DNA of 64,000 bases from Streptomyces sp. TLI_105 (GCF_900105415.1 NZ_FNSM01000001.1:6387501-6451500); one strand, 5' to 3'. Shown: positions 19,882 through 31,177, numbered from the stretch's first letter. The notes: generated from the letters alone by a model not told the origin. Numbers and translations are program-made.

Positions 19882-21264
19882 TCAGCCGGCCGGCACGATG
19901 TTGTGGTTGAAGCGGAACACGTTGTCCGGGTCGTACGCGGCCTTCACGGCGGCGAGCCGGCGGTAGTTCTCCTCGCCGAAGGAGGAGACGATCCGCTGCT
20001 CGCCCTCGGCGCCGACGAAGTTCAGATACGTCGCGTCGAGTGCCCACGGCCGCACGTCGGCCCGGACATCGCGCACCCACCGCGTCGTCGGCTCGTCCAA
20101 CGCGGGGTCCTCCCAGGTCGCGAACGGGTGCACCGCCCAGGGCGCGGTGCGCCACGGCTGCGGATACTCGGAGGGCCCCGCCGCCACGGCCCCGCCCATC
20201 AGGAACAGCACCTGCTGGGTGGCGGTCCCGGCCGGGATCCCCGCGCCGCGGTCGCAGAAGACGTCCACGGCCTCGTCGGGGAACTCCCGCAGGTACTCCG
20301 CCGACCAGTAGTTCCGCAGCCCCGGCGGGTCGTCCATCATCGACTGCAGGTCCACGTACGGGATGTCCGTGACGATCTCCACCACCGGCTTCAGCGCGAA
20401 CAGCGGCGCCGCGAACTCACGGAGCTCGGAGACCGGGCCCGTGTACGTGAACAGCGTCCCGCAGACCAGCTTGCCGACCAGCTCCTCCGGGATGAACGGC
20501 TCCGGGGGCGCGGGCATGTAGATGGCGCCGCCACCCATGTCGTCGGGCGCGCCGGCGCCGAGGTCACGGAAGGTGCGCACCACCTCGGGCGCGTTCTCCG
20601 GCAGGAAGAACAGCATCGCGACGCTCGTCCGGGGCAGCGCGTGCAGCCGCATCGTCAGCGAGGTCGCCACCCCGAAGTTGCCGCCGCCGCCGTGCAGCGC
20701 CCAGAACAGCTCCGGGTTCTCCTCCGCGTCCGTGCGGACGTGCTTGCCCTCGGCGGTGATCAGATCGACGGCCAGCAGGTTGTCGCTGGCAAGACCGAAC
20801 TTCCGCTCCAGCCAGCCCGATCCGCCGCCCAGCGTGAAGCCGCCGACCCCGGTGGTGGACACCCGCCCGCCGGTCGTCGCCACGCGGAACGGCTGACAGG
20901 CGTGGTCCAGGTGGGCCATGGTCGCCCCGCCCTCGATCCGTACCGTCATCTCCTCCGGGTCCACGACGACGCCGTGCATCCGGCGGAGATCGACGATCAG
21001 CGCGCCGTCGATCATGGAGGTCCCGGCGACGCTGTGCCCGCCGCCGCGCACCGCGATCGGCAGCTCGGCCTCCCGGCCGAACAGGATCGCGTTCGACACG
21101 TCGGCCTGGGTGGCGCACTGGGCGATCACCGACGGGCGCCGGTCGATCATGCCGTTGTGCAGGGCACGCGCCTCGTCGTAGCCCGGATTGCCGGGGATGA
21201 TGACCTCGCCGGCCAGGTCGTCGATCAGCCCGGCCAAGGCGCTTTCGGAGATGTGGGGACCCAT
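19882..21264 (-). CDS. BBE-type FAD-linked oxidase
   Basis: 460 residues with an N-terminal PCMH-type FAD domain and C-terminal berberine-bridge-like segment. The block PIAVRGGGHSVAGTSM holds the histidine that is covalently flavinylated in many members, and TTGGRVSTTGVGGFTLGGG is the second FAD signature. The end YDPDNVFRFNHNIVPAG is the usual BBE terminus. Members oxidise sugars, alkaloids or other alcohols; the substrate is unknown. No signal peptide. Convergent with the monoamine oxidase with only six bases between stops. Confidence 0.92.
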   Translation of the reverse strand: MGPHISESALAGLIDDLAGEVIIPGNPGYDEARALHNGMIDRRPSVIAQCATQADVSNAILFGREAELPIAVRGGGHSVAGTSMIDGALIVDLRRMHGVVVDPEEMTVRIEGGATMAHLDHACQPFRVATTGGRVSTTGVGGFTLGGGSGWLERKFGLASDNLLAVDLITAEGKHVRTDAEENPELFWALHGGGGNFGVATSLTMRLHALPRTSVAMLFFLPENAPEVVRTFRDLGAGAPDDMGGGAIYMPAPPEPFIPEELVGKLVCGTLFTYTGPVSELREFAAPLFALKPVVEIVTDIPYVDLQSMMDDPPGLRNYWSAEYLREFPDEAVDVFCDRGAGIPAGTATQQVLFLMGGAVAAGPSEYPQPWRTAPWAVHPFATWEDPALDEPTTRWVRDVRADVRPWALDATYLNFVGAEGEQRIVSSFGEENYRRLAAVKAAYDPDNVFRFNHNIVPAG

Positions 21265-21342
21265 GAGAGCCCCCCTTTCACGAGGGGCGACAGGACCCTT
21301 TCATCGTAGGTCCGGGCCCTGCCCCGCGCGTGTCGTACGGGC

Positions 21343-23154
21343 TCAGCCCCCGTACGCCCCGCTCGCCGTGAGCCGCAGCGCCGTGTCGATGAGCGGGACG
21401 TGGCTGAAGGCCTGCGGGAAGTTGCCCACCTGCCGCTGGAGCCGCGGGTCCCACTCCTCGGCGAGCAGCCCGAGGTCGTTGCGGAGCGCGAGGAGCTTCT
21501 CGAAGAGGGTGCGCGCCTCGTCGACCCGGCCGATCATCGCCAGGTCGTCCGCCAGCCAGAAGGAACAGGCGAGGAACGCGCCCTCGTCGCCCTCCAGGCC
21601 GTCCACCCCGGCCTCCTCGCCGGCCGTCGGGTAGCGCAGCACGAAACCGTCCTCCGTGGACAGCTCGCGCTGGATCGCCTCGATCGTGCCGATGACCCGC
21701 TTGTCGTCCGGCGGCAGGAAGCCCATCTGCGGGATCAGCAGCAGCGAGGCGTCCAGCTCCTGGGATCCGTACGACTGGGTGAAGGTGTTGCGCTCCTTGT
21801 CGTAGCCCTTCTCGCAGACGTCCCGGTGGATCTCGTCGCGCAGTTCCCTCCAGCGCTCCAGCGGGCCGTCCGCGTCGCCGGACTCGATCAGCTTGATGGT
21901 GCGGTCCACCGCCACCCAGGCCATCACCTTGGAGTGCACGAAGTGCCGGCGCGGGCCGCGCACCTCCCAGATGCCCTCGTCGGGTTGGTCCCAGTGGGTC
22001 TCCAGGTAGTTGATCAGCTTGATCTGGAGCAGGGAGGCGTAGTCGTTGCGGGACAGACCCGTCATGTGGGCGAGGTGGAGGGCCTCCGTGACCTCGCCGT
22101 AGACGTCCAGCTGGAGCTGGTTCGCGGCGCCGTTGCCGACCCGGACCGGGCTGGAGTTCTCGTACCCCGGCAGCCAGTCGAGCTCCGCCTCGCCGAGCTC
22201 CCGCTCGCCCGCGATGCCGTACATGATCTGCAGGTTCTCCGGGTCGCCCGCGACGGCGCGGAGCAGCCAGTCCCGCCAGGCGCGGGCCTCCTCGCGGTAG
22301 CCGGTGCGGAGCATCGAGGAGAGGGTGATCGCCGCGTCCCGCAGCCAGGTGTAGCGGTAGTCCCAGTTGCGGACGCCGCCGATCTCCTCCGGCAGCGAGG
22401 TCGTCGGCGCGGCGACGATCCCGCCGGTCGGCGCGTACGTCAGCGCCTTCAGGGTGATCAGCGAGCGGACCACGGCCTCCCGGTAGGGGCCGTGGTACGT
22501 GCAGTGCTCGACCCACTCGCGCCAGAAGTCGGCGGTCGCCTCCAGCGCGCCCTCCGGGTCCGGCAGGGCGGGCGGCTCCTTGTGGGAGGGCTGCCAGGAG
22601 AGCGTGAAGGTGATCCGCTCGCCGGGCGTGACCGTGAAGTCGGAGTACGTCGTCAGGTCCTTGCCGTGGGTCTCCACGGCGGTGTCCAGCCACACCGAGT
22701 CGGGCCCGGCGACCGCGACCGTGCGCTCCCCGACCTTGTGCACCCACGGCACGACCCGGCCGTAGCTGAACCGCATCCGCAGCGAGGAACGCATCCGCAC
22801 CCGCCCCGAGACGCCCTCGACGATCCGGATCAGCTGCGGCGCGCCGTCGCGCGGCGGCATGAAGTCGGTCACCCGGACCGTGCCGCGCGGGGTGTCCCAC
22901 TCGGACTCCAGGATCAGCGAGTCGCCCCGGTAGCGGCGCCGGTCGGCGGGAGCCGGCTCCGCGTCCGCCGGACCCGCCGGGCCCACCCGCCAGAACCCGT
23001 GCTCCTCCGTGCCGAGGAGACCGGCGAAGATCGCGTGAGAGTCGAAGCGGGGGAGACAGAGCCAGTCGACGCTGCCGTCCCGGCACACCAGGGCAGCCGT
23101 CTGCATGTCTCCGATGAGTGCGTAATCCTCGATACGCCCGGCCACGTGCTTCAC
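21343..23154 (-). CDS. glycoside hydrolase family 15 protein (glucoamylase/trehalase-like)
   Basis: 603 residues. The N-terminal KHVAGRIEDYALIGDMQTAALVCRDGSVDWLCLPRFDS and the (alpha/alpha)6 barrel blocks GGVRNWDYRYTWLRDAA and YGSQELDASLLL are characteristic of the GH15 subgroup that in actinobacteria includes trehalases. Catalytic acids probably lie in GIWEVRG and near SFWLADDLAMIGR, by analogy with family members. No signal peptide, so an intracellular trehalose or maltooligosaccharide role is likely. Starts at GTG 23154. Confidence 0.88.
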   Translation of the reverse strand: MKHVAGRIEDYALIGDMQTAALVCRDGSVDWLCLPRFDSHAIFAGLLGTEEHGFWRVGPAGPADAEPAPADRRRYRGDSLILESEWDTPRGTVRVTDFMPPRDGAPQLIRIVEGVSGRVRMRSSLRMRFSYGRVVPWVHKVGERTVAVAGPDSVWLDTAVETHGKDLTTYSDFTVTPGERITFTLSWQPSHKEPPALPDPEGALEATADFWREWVEHCTYHGPYREAVVRSLITLKALTYAPTGGIVAAPTTSLPEEIGGVRNWDYRYTWLRDAAITLSSMLRTGYREEARAWRDWLLRAVAGDPENLQIMYGIAGERELGEAELDWLPGYENSSPVRVGNGAANQLQLDVYGEVTEALHLAHMTGLSRNDYASLLQIKLINYLETHWDQPDEGIWEVRGPRRHFVHSKVMAWVAVDRTIKLIESGDADGPLERWRELRDEIHRDVCEKGYDKERNTFTQSYGSQELDASLLLIPQMGFLPPDDKRVIGTIEAIQRELSTEDGFVLRYPTAGEEAGVDGLEGDEGAFLACSFWLADDLAMIGRVDEARTLFEKLLALRNDLGLLAEEWDPRLQRQVGNFPQAFSHVPLIDTALRLTASGAYGG

Positions 23155-23571
23155 TCCAGTCGAACGGCCACGTCCGCCCCGTGGGGCGCTTGCTACGGAT
23201 GCGCTTGATGCGCGCGATGGGTCAACCAGGCCAGTGTGCGGGATGCGGCGACCTGCTGGGCGGGCGATGTGCGAGCAGGATACGTGGCGGCCCGGTGACC
23301 TTGGTGATCACGCGGACGACGCGCTGCTCCACACGGGTGAGCTGCGGCTTTCCCCCTCCCCGACGGCCCTGTAGCCGTCCGTGAACACCCGACTGCCGCG
23401 TGTGGCCGGAAGCGGTCTCCCGATGTCGCTGATACCCTGGTACCCCGTGGACCGGTGGGAAACGGCGACAGCCGAGGACCCCGAAACCGCAGCGACGGCA
23501 CCCCCCGATTCTTCCGGAGGGGAAGCCGGTACGCACCTCCAGAACGCGACCACGGGAGCCCCCTCTTGGCG
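23155..23571. other. gene-free region upstream of pyrG
   Basis: 417 bases between the divergent GH15 and pyrG starts. A 14-base palindrome CGCCCCGTGGGGCG is at 23175-23188 close to the GH15 start. TACCCT at 23433-23438 is the best -10 candidate for pyrG, without a convincing -35. No coding gene is supported here; the rest shows nothing I can name. Confidence 0.5.
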
Positions 23572-25221
<1,650 letters not shown>

Positions 25222-25239
25222 TACGGCGCGTTAACGTTG

Positions 25240-25280
25240 CCGGGGTACGGCTCCCTTCCGGGGATCCGTACCCCGGTTTT
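25240..25280 (+). terminator. terminator after pyrG
   Basis: 11-bp perfect stem CCGGGGTACGG (25240-25250) with CCGTACCCCGG (25266-25276), 15-base loop, followed by TTTT. It lies between pyrG and the Nudix gene, which therefore may depend on readthrough or its own promoter. Confidence 0.8.
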
Positions 25281-25298
25281 CGTACGAGAGGACTACTG

Positions 25299-25925
25299 AT
25301 GCAGGTGCAGGACACCCCGGAGGAGTGGCAGGTCGTCGCCACCGCCACCCCCTTCAAGGGAAACAAGACGAGTGTCCGCACGGACGACGTGGTCATGCCG
25401 GACGGCTCGGTCCACCGCCGTGACTACCAGGTCCACCCCGGCTCCGTGGCCGTCCTCGCCCTGGACGAGGAGGACCGCGTGGTCGTCCTCCGGCAGTACC
25501 GGCACCCCGTACGGCAGAAGCTCTGGGAGATCCCCGCCGGGCTTCTCGACGTGCCCGGCGAGAACCCGCTGCACGCCGCCCAGCGCGAGCTGTACGAGGA
25601 GGCGCACGTCAAGGCCGGTGACTGGCGGGTCCTCACCGACGTCTACACGACGCCCGGCGGCTGCGACGAAGCCGTACGGATCTTCCTGGCGCGGGACCTC
25701 GCGGAGGCGGAGGGCGAGCGCTTCGAGGTTTCCGAGGAGGAGGCCGACATGGAGCTGGCGCGGGTGCCGCTGCCCGAGCTGGTGCGGGGGGTGCTGGCGG
25801 GGGAGCTGCACAACAACTGCCTGGTGGTGGGGGTGCTGTCGCTGGCCGCGGCCCGCGTGGGCGACGGGATCGACGCGCTCCGGCCGGCCACCGCGCCGTG
25901 GCCGGCCCGCCCCTTCGAGGCGTAG
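25299..25925 (+). CDS. Nudix hydrolase, ADP-ribose pyrophosphatase type
   Basis: 208 residues. The Nudix box is ENPLHAAQRELYEEAHV: Glu, the RE and EE catalytic pairs are kept, but the usual Gly before the last aliphatic residue is His. The preceding VVVLRQYRHPVRQKLWEIPAGLLDVPGE is the N-terminal and PAG signature of ADP-ribose pyrophosphatases, and DEAVRIFLARDL completes the fold. It would hydrolyse ADP-ribose or related nucleoside diphosphates in the cytosol. Immediate downstream sequence is repeat copy B. Confidence 0.9.
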   Translation: MQVQDTPEEWQVVATATPFKGNKTSVRTDDVVMPDGSVHRRDYQVHPGSVAVLALDEEDRVVVLRQYRHPVRQKLWEIPAGLLDVPGENPLHAAQRELYEEAHVKAGDWRVLTDVYTTPGGCDEAVRIFLARDLAEAEGERFEVSEEEADMELARVPLPELVRGVLAGELHNNCLVVGVLSLAAARVGDGIDALRPATAPWPARPFEA

Positions 25926-25986
25926 CCCTTCGGGCCTTGCGACGGACGCCCGCGCTGCGGCGGCACCGGGGGTGCGCGCACCTGCC

Positions 25987-26245
25987 GGGCGGTGCCCCCC
26001 TCCCGCCCGCCGTGTGGGCAATCGTCCCGCTGGGGCGGGACGGGTGGGCACACGGGACGGCGCCCTTCAGCGGCGCCTCCGCGTTCCGCGCCTTGACCCG
26101 CACCACGGGTGCGCCGCGCATGCGGTGCGGGTCGGGGCGCGGGAGCCTCTGGCGCCGGCAAGGGCGCCGTTCCGTTGTGCCCACCCGTTCCGCCCCAGCG
26201 GAACGATTGCCCACAACGGGGGGCGCGAGGGGCGGGCACCGCGCC
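25987..26245. repeat. structured intergenic repeat, copy B (reverse orientation)
   Basis: Inverted relative to copies A and C, in the 518-base gap before the STAND gene. The type-1 arm GTGTGGGCAATCGTCCCG is at 26012-26029, its pair CGGGACG at 26036-26042, and GGGCACAC at 26046-26053. The central stem GACCCGCACC is at 26095-26104, a 19-nt loop follows, and GGTGCGGGTC is at 26124-26133. The type-2 arm runs about 26174-26217. The outer arms GGGCGGTGCCCC (25987) and GGGCACCGCGCC (26234) can also pair. This copy lacks the inserted hairpin and is the cleanest version of the element. Confidence 0.9.
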
Positions 26246-26443
26246 GGTGGAGCGACTGACCGCGACGGGGAGGGCGGCGGCCCGGTGGGAAAGCCCGCCG
26301 GTGTGAAGATCTGCTGATCCGATCGGGGGACTCCTCCGCCCTGCTCCGCCAAGTCCCCCTCCCGCCCTGAACTACGCTCGGAATCGCCCGTGCGGAGCCC
26401 CCCGCGGGATCGGCTCGTGCGCAGGTGGACGGGAGCGTGGCCC

Positions 26444-28429
26444 GTGACGGATCAGGCGGTGGCGGCGGCCGGCGGCCGTCAGTTCTTCGGGCGGCAGCGG
26501 GAGTTGAAGGCCCTGCGTGCCGACATCGAGCGGACCGGCCTCGACACCCTCACCGGCCGCAAGGCCCCCCGCGCCCGGGTCCTGCTCATCGCCGGCAAGC
26601 CCGGCTCCGGACGGACGGCTCTCGCCGAGGAGCTGGCCGCCGGACTCGCCGACCGCTACCCGGACGGCGTCTTCCGGGCCCGGCTCACCGAGCCCGGCGG
26701 CGAGCCCGTGCCCACCGCGCGGGTCGCGCAGGAGCTGCTCGCCGCGCTCGGCGTCGCCGAGCCCCCCGGGGCGGGGGAGGACGAACTGGCCGAGCTCGTC
26801 AGGGGCGCGCTGGCGGACCGACGGGCCGTACTCCTCCTCGACGACGCCGTCGACGCCGAGCAGGCCGACCCCCTCATCCCCGACAACCCCGATGCTCTGG
26901 TCGTCGGGGTCGCCCGGGGGCCGCTCACCGGCATCCCGGACGTCCGGCCCTGCACCCTCGGCGGGCTCGACCCCAAGTCGGCCATCGAACTGCTGACGTC
27001 CTTCACCGGCTCCGTCCGCATCACCGTCGACCCGCAGGCCGCCGAGGCACTCGTCGAGGAGTGCGGAGGGCTGCCCGGCGCCGTCGTTCTCGCCGGCGGC
27101 TGGCTTTCCACCCAGCCCAAGGCCTCCGTCGCCGATCTCGCCAAGCGGCTGCGTGGGCTCAGCGGCGATCCCCTCACCCGGACCTTCCTCCTCGCGCACG
27201 AGGCGCTGCCCGCCACGGCCTCCCGGATACTGCGCTTCCTCGCCCTGGCCCCGCTGGGCCGGGCCGACGCCCACACCGCCTCCGCCCTGGCCGGCTGCTC
27301 GGTCTCGGCGGCCGCGACGACCCTCGCCGACTTCGCCGCCCTGGGGCTCGTCTCGGGCGGCGAGGACGGACAGTACGAGGTGCGCGCGCACCTCGTCCCC
27401 CTCCTTCGCGCCCAGCTGGAGGAGCGCGACCGGCCCGCCGAGGTGCAGCTCGCCCGGGCCCGGATGCTGGAGCGGACCGTGCGGCTCCTCCAGTCCTGCC
27501 GCGCGGTCACCGAACCCGAGGGCTCGCCGGCCCGCCGGAAGCTGGCCGGGCTCCCGCGCGCGCTGCGTTTCCCGAGCGCGGCCGCGGGCGCCGCCTGGCT
27601 GGACTCCCGGCGGCCCGTGCTCCTGGCCTCCGCCCGGCTCGCCGTGGCGGACGGGGAGCTCGACACCCTCGCCCGGCGCCTGGTCGCCTCCCTCGTGAGA
27701 GCGCTCACGGCGCACCGGGGCGCGGAGGCCGCCGCTCCCGAGCTGTACGGCCTGCACCGGCTGGTCCTGGACGTGGCCGAGCGGCGCGGGCTGCACCGCG
27801 AGCGGGCCGCCGCCCTGCTCAACCTGGCCGATCTCGATGCCAAGACCGGCAGGACGAAGGACGCTCTGCTGCGATATCGGTCGGCTTTGGATGCTGGACG
27901 CGCAGCAAATGACCCGTACGCGACCGGTCGCGCAATGGAATCCGTAGGTGGCTCGTATCAGGAGCTGGGGGACTGGCAGCGAGCCGGCGACTGGTACGGG
28001 CGGGCGCTCGCCCAGCGCCTCGCCCGGGACGAGCGCGCCGACCAGGCCCGGCTGTACGGCCGCCTCGGAGCCGTACAGACCTATGCGGGGCGGTACGGGG
28101 ACGCCCTGCGGAGCTGGCGGGCCGCCGCGGCCGGCTATCGGAGGCTCTCCGATCTCCCGGGCTACGCACGGGCGTTGAGCGAGGCGGCCCGGGTCCAGGA
28201 GTACGCCGGACGGCCCGAGGAGTCCTTGCGGACCTGCGAGGAGGCGGTGGAGTGGGCCCGTCGTGCCCAGGACACCCGGCTCCAGGCCGCGCTCCAGCTG
28301 CGGCTGGCGGACACCCTCGACCGGCTCGGCGATCCCGCGGCGGCGGGTCTGCACCGGTCGGCGGCCGAGAGACTGCTGGAAACGGAACCGGCAGCCTACG
28401 AAATCCGCAGTGGCTCCGGCGAAGATTAG
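26444..28429 (+). CDS. STAND-type NTPase with C-terminal TPR repeats
   Basis: 661 residues. A P-loop GKPGSGRTALAEE lies near residue 50 and a Walker B-like RRAVLLLDDAVD near 130, followed by a winged-helix-like region and a long helical TPR array (for example DPYATGRAMESVGGSYQELGDWQRAGDWYGRALAQ). This resembles the NB-ARC plus TPR core of AfsR/STAND regulators but lacks an N-terminal DNA-binding domain. GTG 26444 has GGGAG eight bases upstream; an in-frame GTG at 26390 is possible. Codons at about 27881-27957 are unusually AT-rich in third position. Upstream of ald; target unknown. Confidence 0.82.
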   Translation: MTDQAVAAAGGRQFFGRQRELKALRADIERTGLDTLTGRKAPRARVLLIAGKPGSGRTALAEELAAGLADRYPDGVFRARLTEPGGEPVPTARVAQELLAALGVAEPPGAGEDELAELVRGALADRRAVLLLDDAVDAEQADPLIPDNPDALVVGVARGPLTGIPDVRPCTLGGLDPKSAIELLTSFTGSVRITVDPQAAEALVEECGGLPGAVVLAGGWLSTQPKASVADLAKRLRGLSGDPLTRTFLLAHEALPATASRILRFLALAPLGRADAHTASALAGCSVSAAATTLADFAALGLVSGGEDGQYEVRAHLVPLLRAQLEERDRPAEVQLARARMLERTVRLLQSCRAVTEPEGSPARRKLAGLPRALRFPSAAAGAAWLDSRRPVLLASARLAVADGELDTLARRLVASLVRALTAHRGAEAAAPELYGLHRLVLDVAERRGLHRERAAALLNLADLDAKTGRTKDALLRYRSALDAGRAANDPYATGRAMESVGGSYQELGDWQRAGDWYGRALAQRLARDERADQARLYGRLGAVQTYAGRYGDALRSWRAAAAGYRRLSDLPGYARALSEAARVQEYAGRPEESLRTCEEAVEWARRAQDTRLQAALQLRLADTLDRLGDPAAAGLHRSAAERLLETEPAAYEIRSGSGED

Positions 28430-28575
28430 TACTTTGAAAGGCTAGACAGGGGGAACTCCTTCATTAGACTGGGTGAGCCGCGTTCGAACGTGGTCTGCCC
28501 CGGTGCGCCGTAGCGCATCCGGGTATGTATCGCAGTGCCCCAGTTATCCCCCTGATTCAAGGACCGTGATCGACG

Positions 28576-29691
28576 ATGAAGGTCGGCATCCCCCGCGAGG
28601 TCAAGAACAACGAGTTCCGCGTGGCCATCACCCCCGCCGGTGTCCACGAGCTCGTCCGCCACGGCCACCAGGTCTTCATCGAGCAGAACGCCGGTGTCGG
28701 CTCCTCGATCACGGACGAGGAGTACGTCGGCGCCGGCGCCGAGATCCTCGCCACCGCCGACGAGGTCTGGGCCACCGCCGACCTGCTCCTCAAGGTCAAG
28801 GAGCCGATCGCGGAGGAGTACCACCGCCTCCGCAAGGACCAGACGCTCTTCACCTACCTGCACCTCGCCGCCTCCCGGGAGTGCACGGACGCGCTCCTGG
28901 AGTCCGGCACCACCGCCATCGCGTACGAGACGGTCGAGACCGCGAACCGCGCGCTCCCGCTGCTCGCCCCGATGTCCGAGGTCGCGGGCCGCCTGGCCCC
29001 GCAGGTCGGCGCCTACCACCTGATGCGCTCGGTCGGCGGCCGTGGCGTCCTCCCCGGCGGCGTCCCCGGCACCCACGCCGGCGAGGCCGTCGTCATCGGC
29101 GGCGGCGTCTCCGGCTGGAACGCCACGCAGATCGCCGTCGGCATGGGCTTCCACGTGACCCTGCTCGACCGTGACATCAACAAGCTCCGCGAGGCCGACA
29201 AGATCTTCGGCACCAAGGTGAAGACGATCGTCTCCAACGCCTACGAGCTGGAGAAGGCCGTCATCGAGGCCGACCTCGTCATCGGCGCCGTCCTCATCCC
29301 GGGCGCCAAGGCCCCGAAGCTGGTCACCAACGAGCTCGTCGCCAAGATGAAGCCCGGAAGTGTCCTTGTCGACATTGCGATCGACCAGGGCGGCTGCTTC
29401 GAGGACTCGCACCCGACCACCCACGCCGAGCCGACCTTCCAGGTCCACAACTCGGTCTTCTACTGCGTCGCGAACATGCCGGGCGCGGTCCCGAACACCT
29501 CCACCTACGCCCTCACCAACGCCACGCTGCCCTACATCGTGTCGCTGGCCAACAACGGCTGGGTCGAGGCGCTGCGCCGCGACTCCGCCCTCGCCCTGGG
29601 CCTCAACACCCATGACGGCAAGGTGGTTTACAAGGAGGTCGCCGAGGCGCACGGCCTCGAGCACGTCGAGCTGAGCAGCCTCCTGGCCTGA
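28576..29691 (+). CDS. ald: alanine dehydrogenase
   Basis: 371 residues, full length for L-alanine dehydrogenase, which interconverts L-alanine and pyruvate with NAD and ammonia. The N-terminal [20 protein letters not shown], the substrate lysine in [12 protein letters not shown], the catalytic histidine in TYLHLAAS and the Rossmann motif [19 protein letters not shown] are all present. The start is preceded by AAGGA. A palindrome CGTTCGAACG at 28481-28490 lies in the 146-base leader and might be an operator. Two hairpins follow the gene. Confidence 0.97.
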   Translation: MKVGIPREVKNNEFRVAITPAGVHELVRHGHQVFIEQNAGVGSSITDEEYVGAGAEILATADEVWATADLLLKVKEPIAEEYHRLRKDQTLFTYLHLAASRECTDALLESGTTAIAYETVETANRALPLLAPMSEVAGRLAPQVGAYHLMRSVGGRGVLPGGVPGTHAGEAVVIGGGVSGWNATQIAVGMGFHVTLLDRDINKLREADKIFGTKVKTIVSNAYELEKAVIEADLVIGAVLIPGAKAPKLVTNELVAKMKPGSVLVDIAIDQGGCFEDSHPTTHAEPTFQVHNSVFYCVANMPGAVPNTSTYALTNATLPYIVSLANNGWVEALRRDSALALGLNTHDGKVVYKEVAEAHGLEHVELSSLLA

Positions 29692-29705
29692 CCGCCGAAG
29701 GCTCT

Positions 29706-29779
29706 TTGACGGAGGCTCCGTCAACGCGTGCCGTCAATATCACGCACCCGGCCGGACCTTGTTCGCAAGGTCCGGCCGG
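29706..29779 (+). terminator. tandem hairpins after ald
   Basis: The first hairpin TTGACGGA-GGC-TCCGTCAA is at 29706-29724. The second has a perfect 14-bp stem (29748-29761 with 29766-29779) and a stable TTCG tetraloop. There is no T-tract, as is common for streptomycete terminators. Confidence 0.82.
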
Positions 29780-29937
29780 CCGTGTCTCCAGGCCTGCCAA
29801 AACGTTCGGGCAACTCGCCTCGAACGTAACCCTTTAACCGTTTCGCACACCCCTGAAACGTGTGGATGCATGCCTGCGCACCCTTGACAGGGGCGTGTTC
29901 GGTTGCCGACACATCGGGCCGGGTCCGGCGGATTGTG

Positions 29938-30033
29938 TTGCTGCGGACCGGTGACACGCCATAGAGTCGCCAACCGTCGGCATGGTGCCACGCTGACCTA
30001 TCGATAAATGTTCCTGGTCACATCCAAGGAGGT
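29938..30033 (+). promoter_or_regulatory. putative parA promoter and strong ribosome site
   Basis: A candidate -35 TTGCTG (29938-29943) and -10 TAGAGT (29962-29967) are spaced by 18 bases. AAGGAGGT at 30026-30033 is a full anti-Shine-Dalgarno match ten bases before GTG 30044, which decides the parA start in favour of 30044 rather than the upstream ATG 30008. Confidence 0.6.
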
Positions 30034-30043
30034 AAGACGACTT

Positions 30044-31177
30044 GTGAATGAGTCGACATTTACTCCCGGGAGCGGTGCGCCAGGTGCCCCGATCGGCTCC
30101 GTCGCGGTGCGGACCTTCGCGACGCACCAGCCCATGACGAGTGCCCACACGATGAAGACGATGGACGGCCTACACGTGAACGCCACGGCCGGCAACGAGA
30201 TGGGCCGAGAGTCCACCCACTTCGCCGCCTACGACGAGGTGCCCGAGGGGCACTTCTACGACCCCGACGCCGAGTACGAGCCCGATCCGGAGTACGCGGC
30301 CACCCTCGCACCCGACGCTGCCCGCCAGCGCCGCGAGCGGATCGGCCCCACCGGACGGCCCCTGCCGTACTTCCCGATCCCGGGTCCCCTGACCGACCAC
30401 GGACCCGCGAAGATCATCGCGATGTGCAACCAGAAGGGCGGCGTCGGCAAGACCACGTCGACCATCAACCTGGGCGCCGCGCTCGCCGAGTACGGACGAC
30501 GGGTGCTGCTCGTCGACTTCGACCCGCAGGGAGCCCTGTCGGTCGGCCTCGGCGTGAACCCGATGGAGCTCGACCTCACCGTCTACAACCTGCTCATGGA
30601 GCGGGGCATGTCGGCGGACGAGGTGCTCCTCAAGACCGCCGTGCCCAACATGGACCTGCTGCCGAGCAACATCGACCTCTCGGCCGCCGAAGTCCAGCTG
30701 GTCAGCGAGGTCGCGCGCGAGTCCACGCTCCAGCGCGCCCTGAAGCCGCTGATGAACGACTACGACTACATCGTGATCGACTGTCAGCCCTCGCTCGGCC
30801 TGCTGACCGTGAACGCCCTGACGGCGGCTCACAAGGTCATCGTGCCGCTGGAATGCGAGTTCTTCGCGCTGCGCGGAGTCGCGCTGCTCACCGAGACCAT
30901 CGAGAAGGTCCAGGAGCGGCTCAACCCCGAGCTGGAGCTCGACGGCATCCTCGCCACGATGTACGACTCCCGGACCGTGCACAGCCGTGAGGTCCTCGCG
31001 CGCGTCGTCGAGGCCTTCGACGACCACGTGTACCACACGGTCATCGGGCGGACCGTGCGCTTCCCGGAGACCACGGTCGCCGGCGAGCCCATCACCACCT
31101 ACGCCTCCAACTCCGTGGGCGCCGCCGCCTACCGTCAGCTCGCCAGGGAGGTGCTCGCCCGGTGTCACGCCGAGTGA
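30044..31177 (+). CDS. parA: ParA family ATPase
   Basis: 377 residues. After an extended, poorly conserved N-terminus of about 120 residues comes the deviant Walker A CNQKGGVGKTTSTINLG, then LLVDFDPQGALSVGLG and YDYIVIDCQPSLGLLT, the three ParA/Soj ATPase motifs. Such proteins move or position DNA or protein cargo. The neighbours are not oriC genes, so this is likely a second ParA, distinct from the parAB pair near the origin; this is inference. The stop overlaps the next small gene, and scpA-scpB follow, giving a chromosome-organisation neighbourhood. Confidence 0.92.
   Translation: MNESTFTPGSGAPGAPIGSVAVRTFATHQPMTSAHTMKTMDGLHVNATAGNEMGRESTHFAAYDEVPEGHFYDPDAEYEPDPEYAATLAPDAARQRRERIGPTGRPLPYFPIPGPLTDHGPAKIIAMCNQKGGVGKTTSTINLGAALAEYGRRVLLVDFDPQGALSVGLGVNPMELDLTVYNLLMERGMSADEVLLKTAVPNMDLLPSNIDLSAAEVQLVSEVARESTLQRALKPLMNDYDYIVIDCQPSLGLLTVNALTAAHKVIVPLECEFFALRGVALLTETIEKVQERLNPELELDGILATMYDSRTVHSREVLARVVEAFDDHVYHTVIGRTVRFPETTVAGEPITTYASNSVGAAAYRQLAREVLARCHAE

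Noticed and set aside
28481..28490. CGTTCGAACG upstream of ald as a LexA box
   Set aside because: The palindrome lacks the GAAC-N4-GTTC spacing of actinobacterial SOS boxes.
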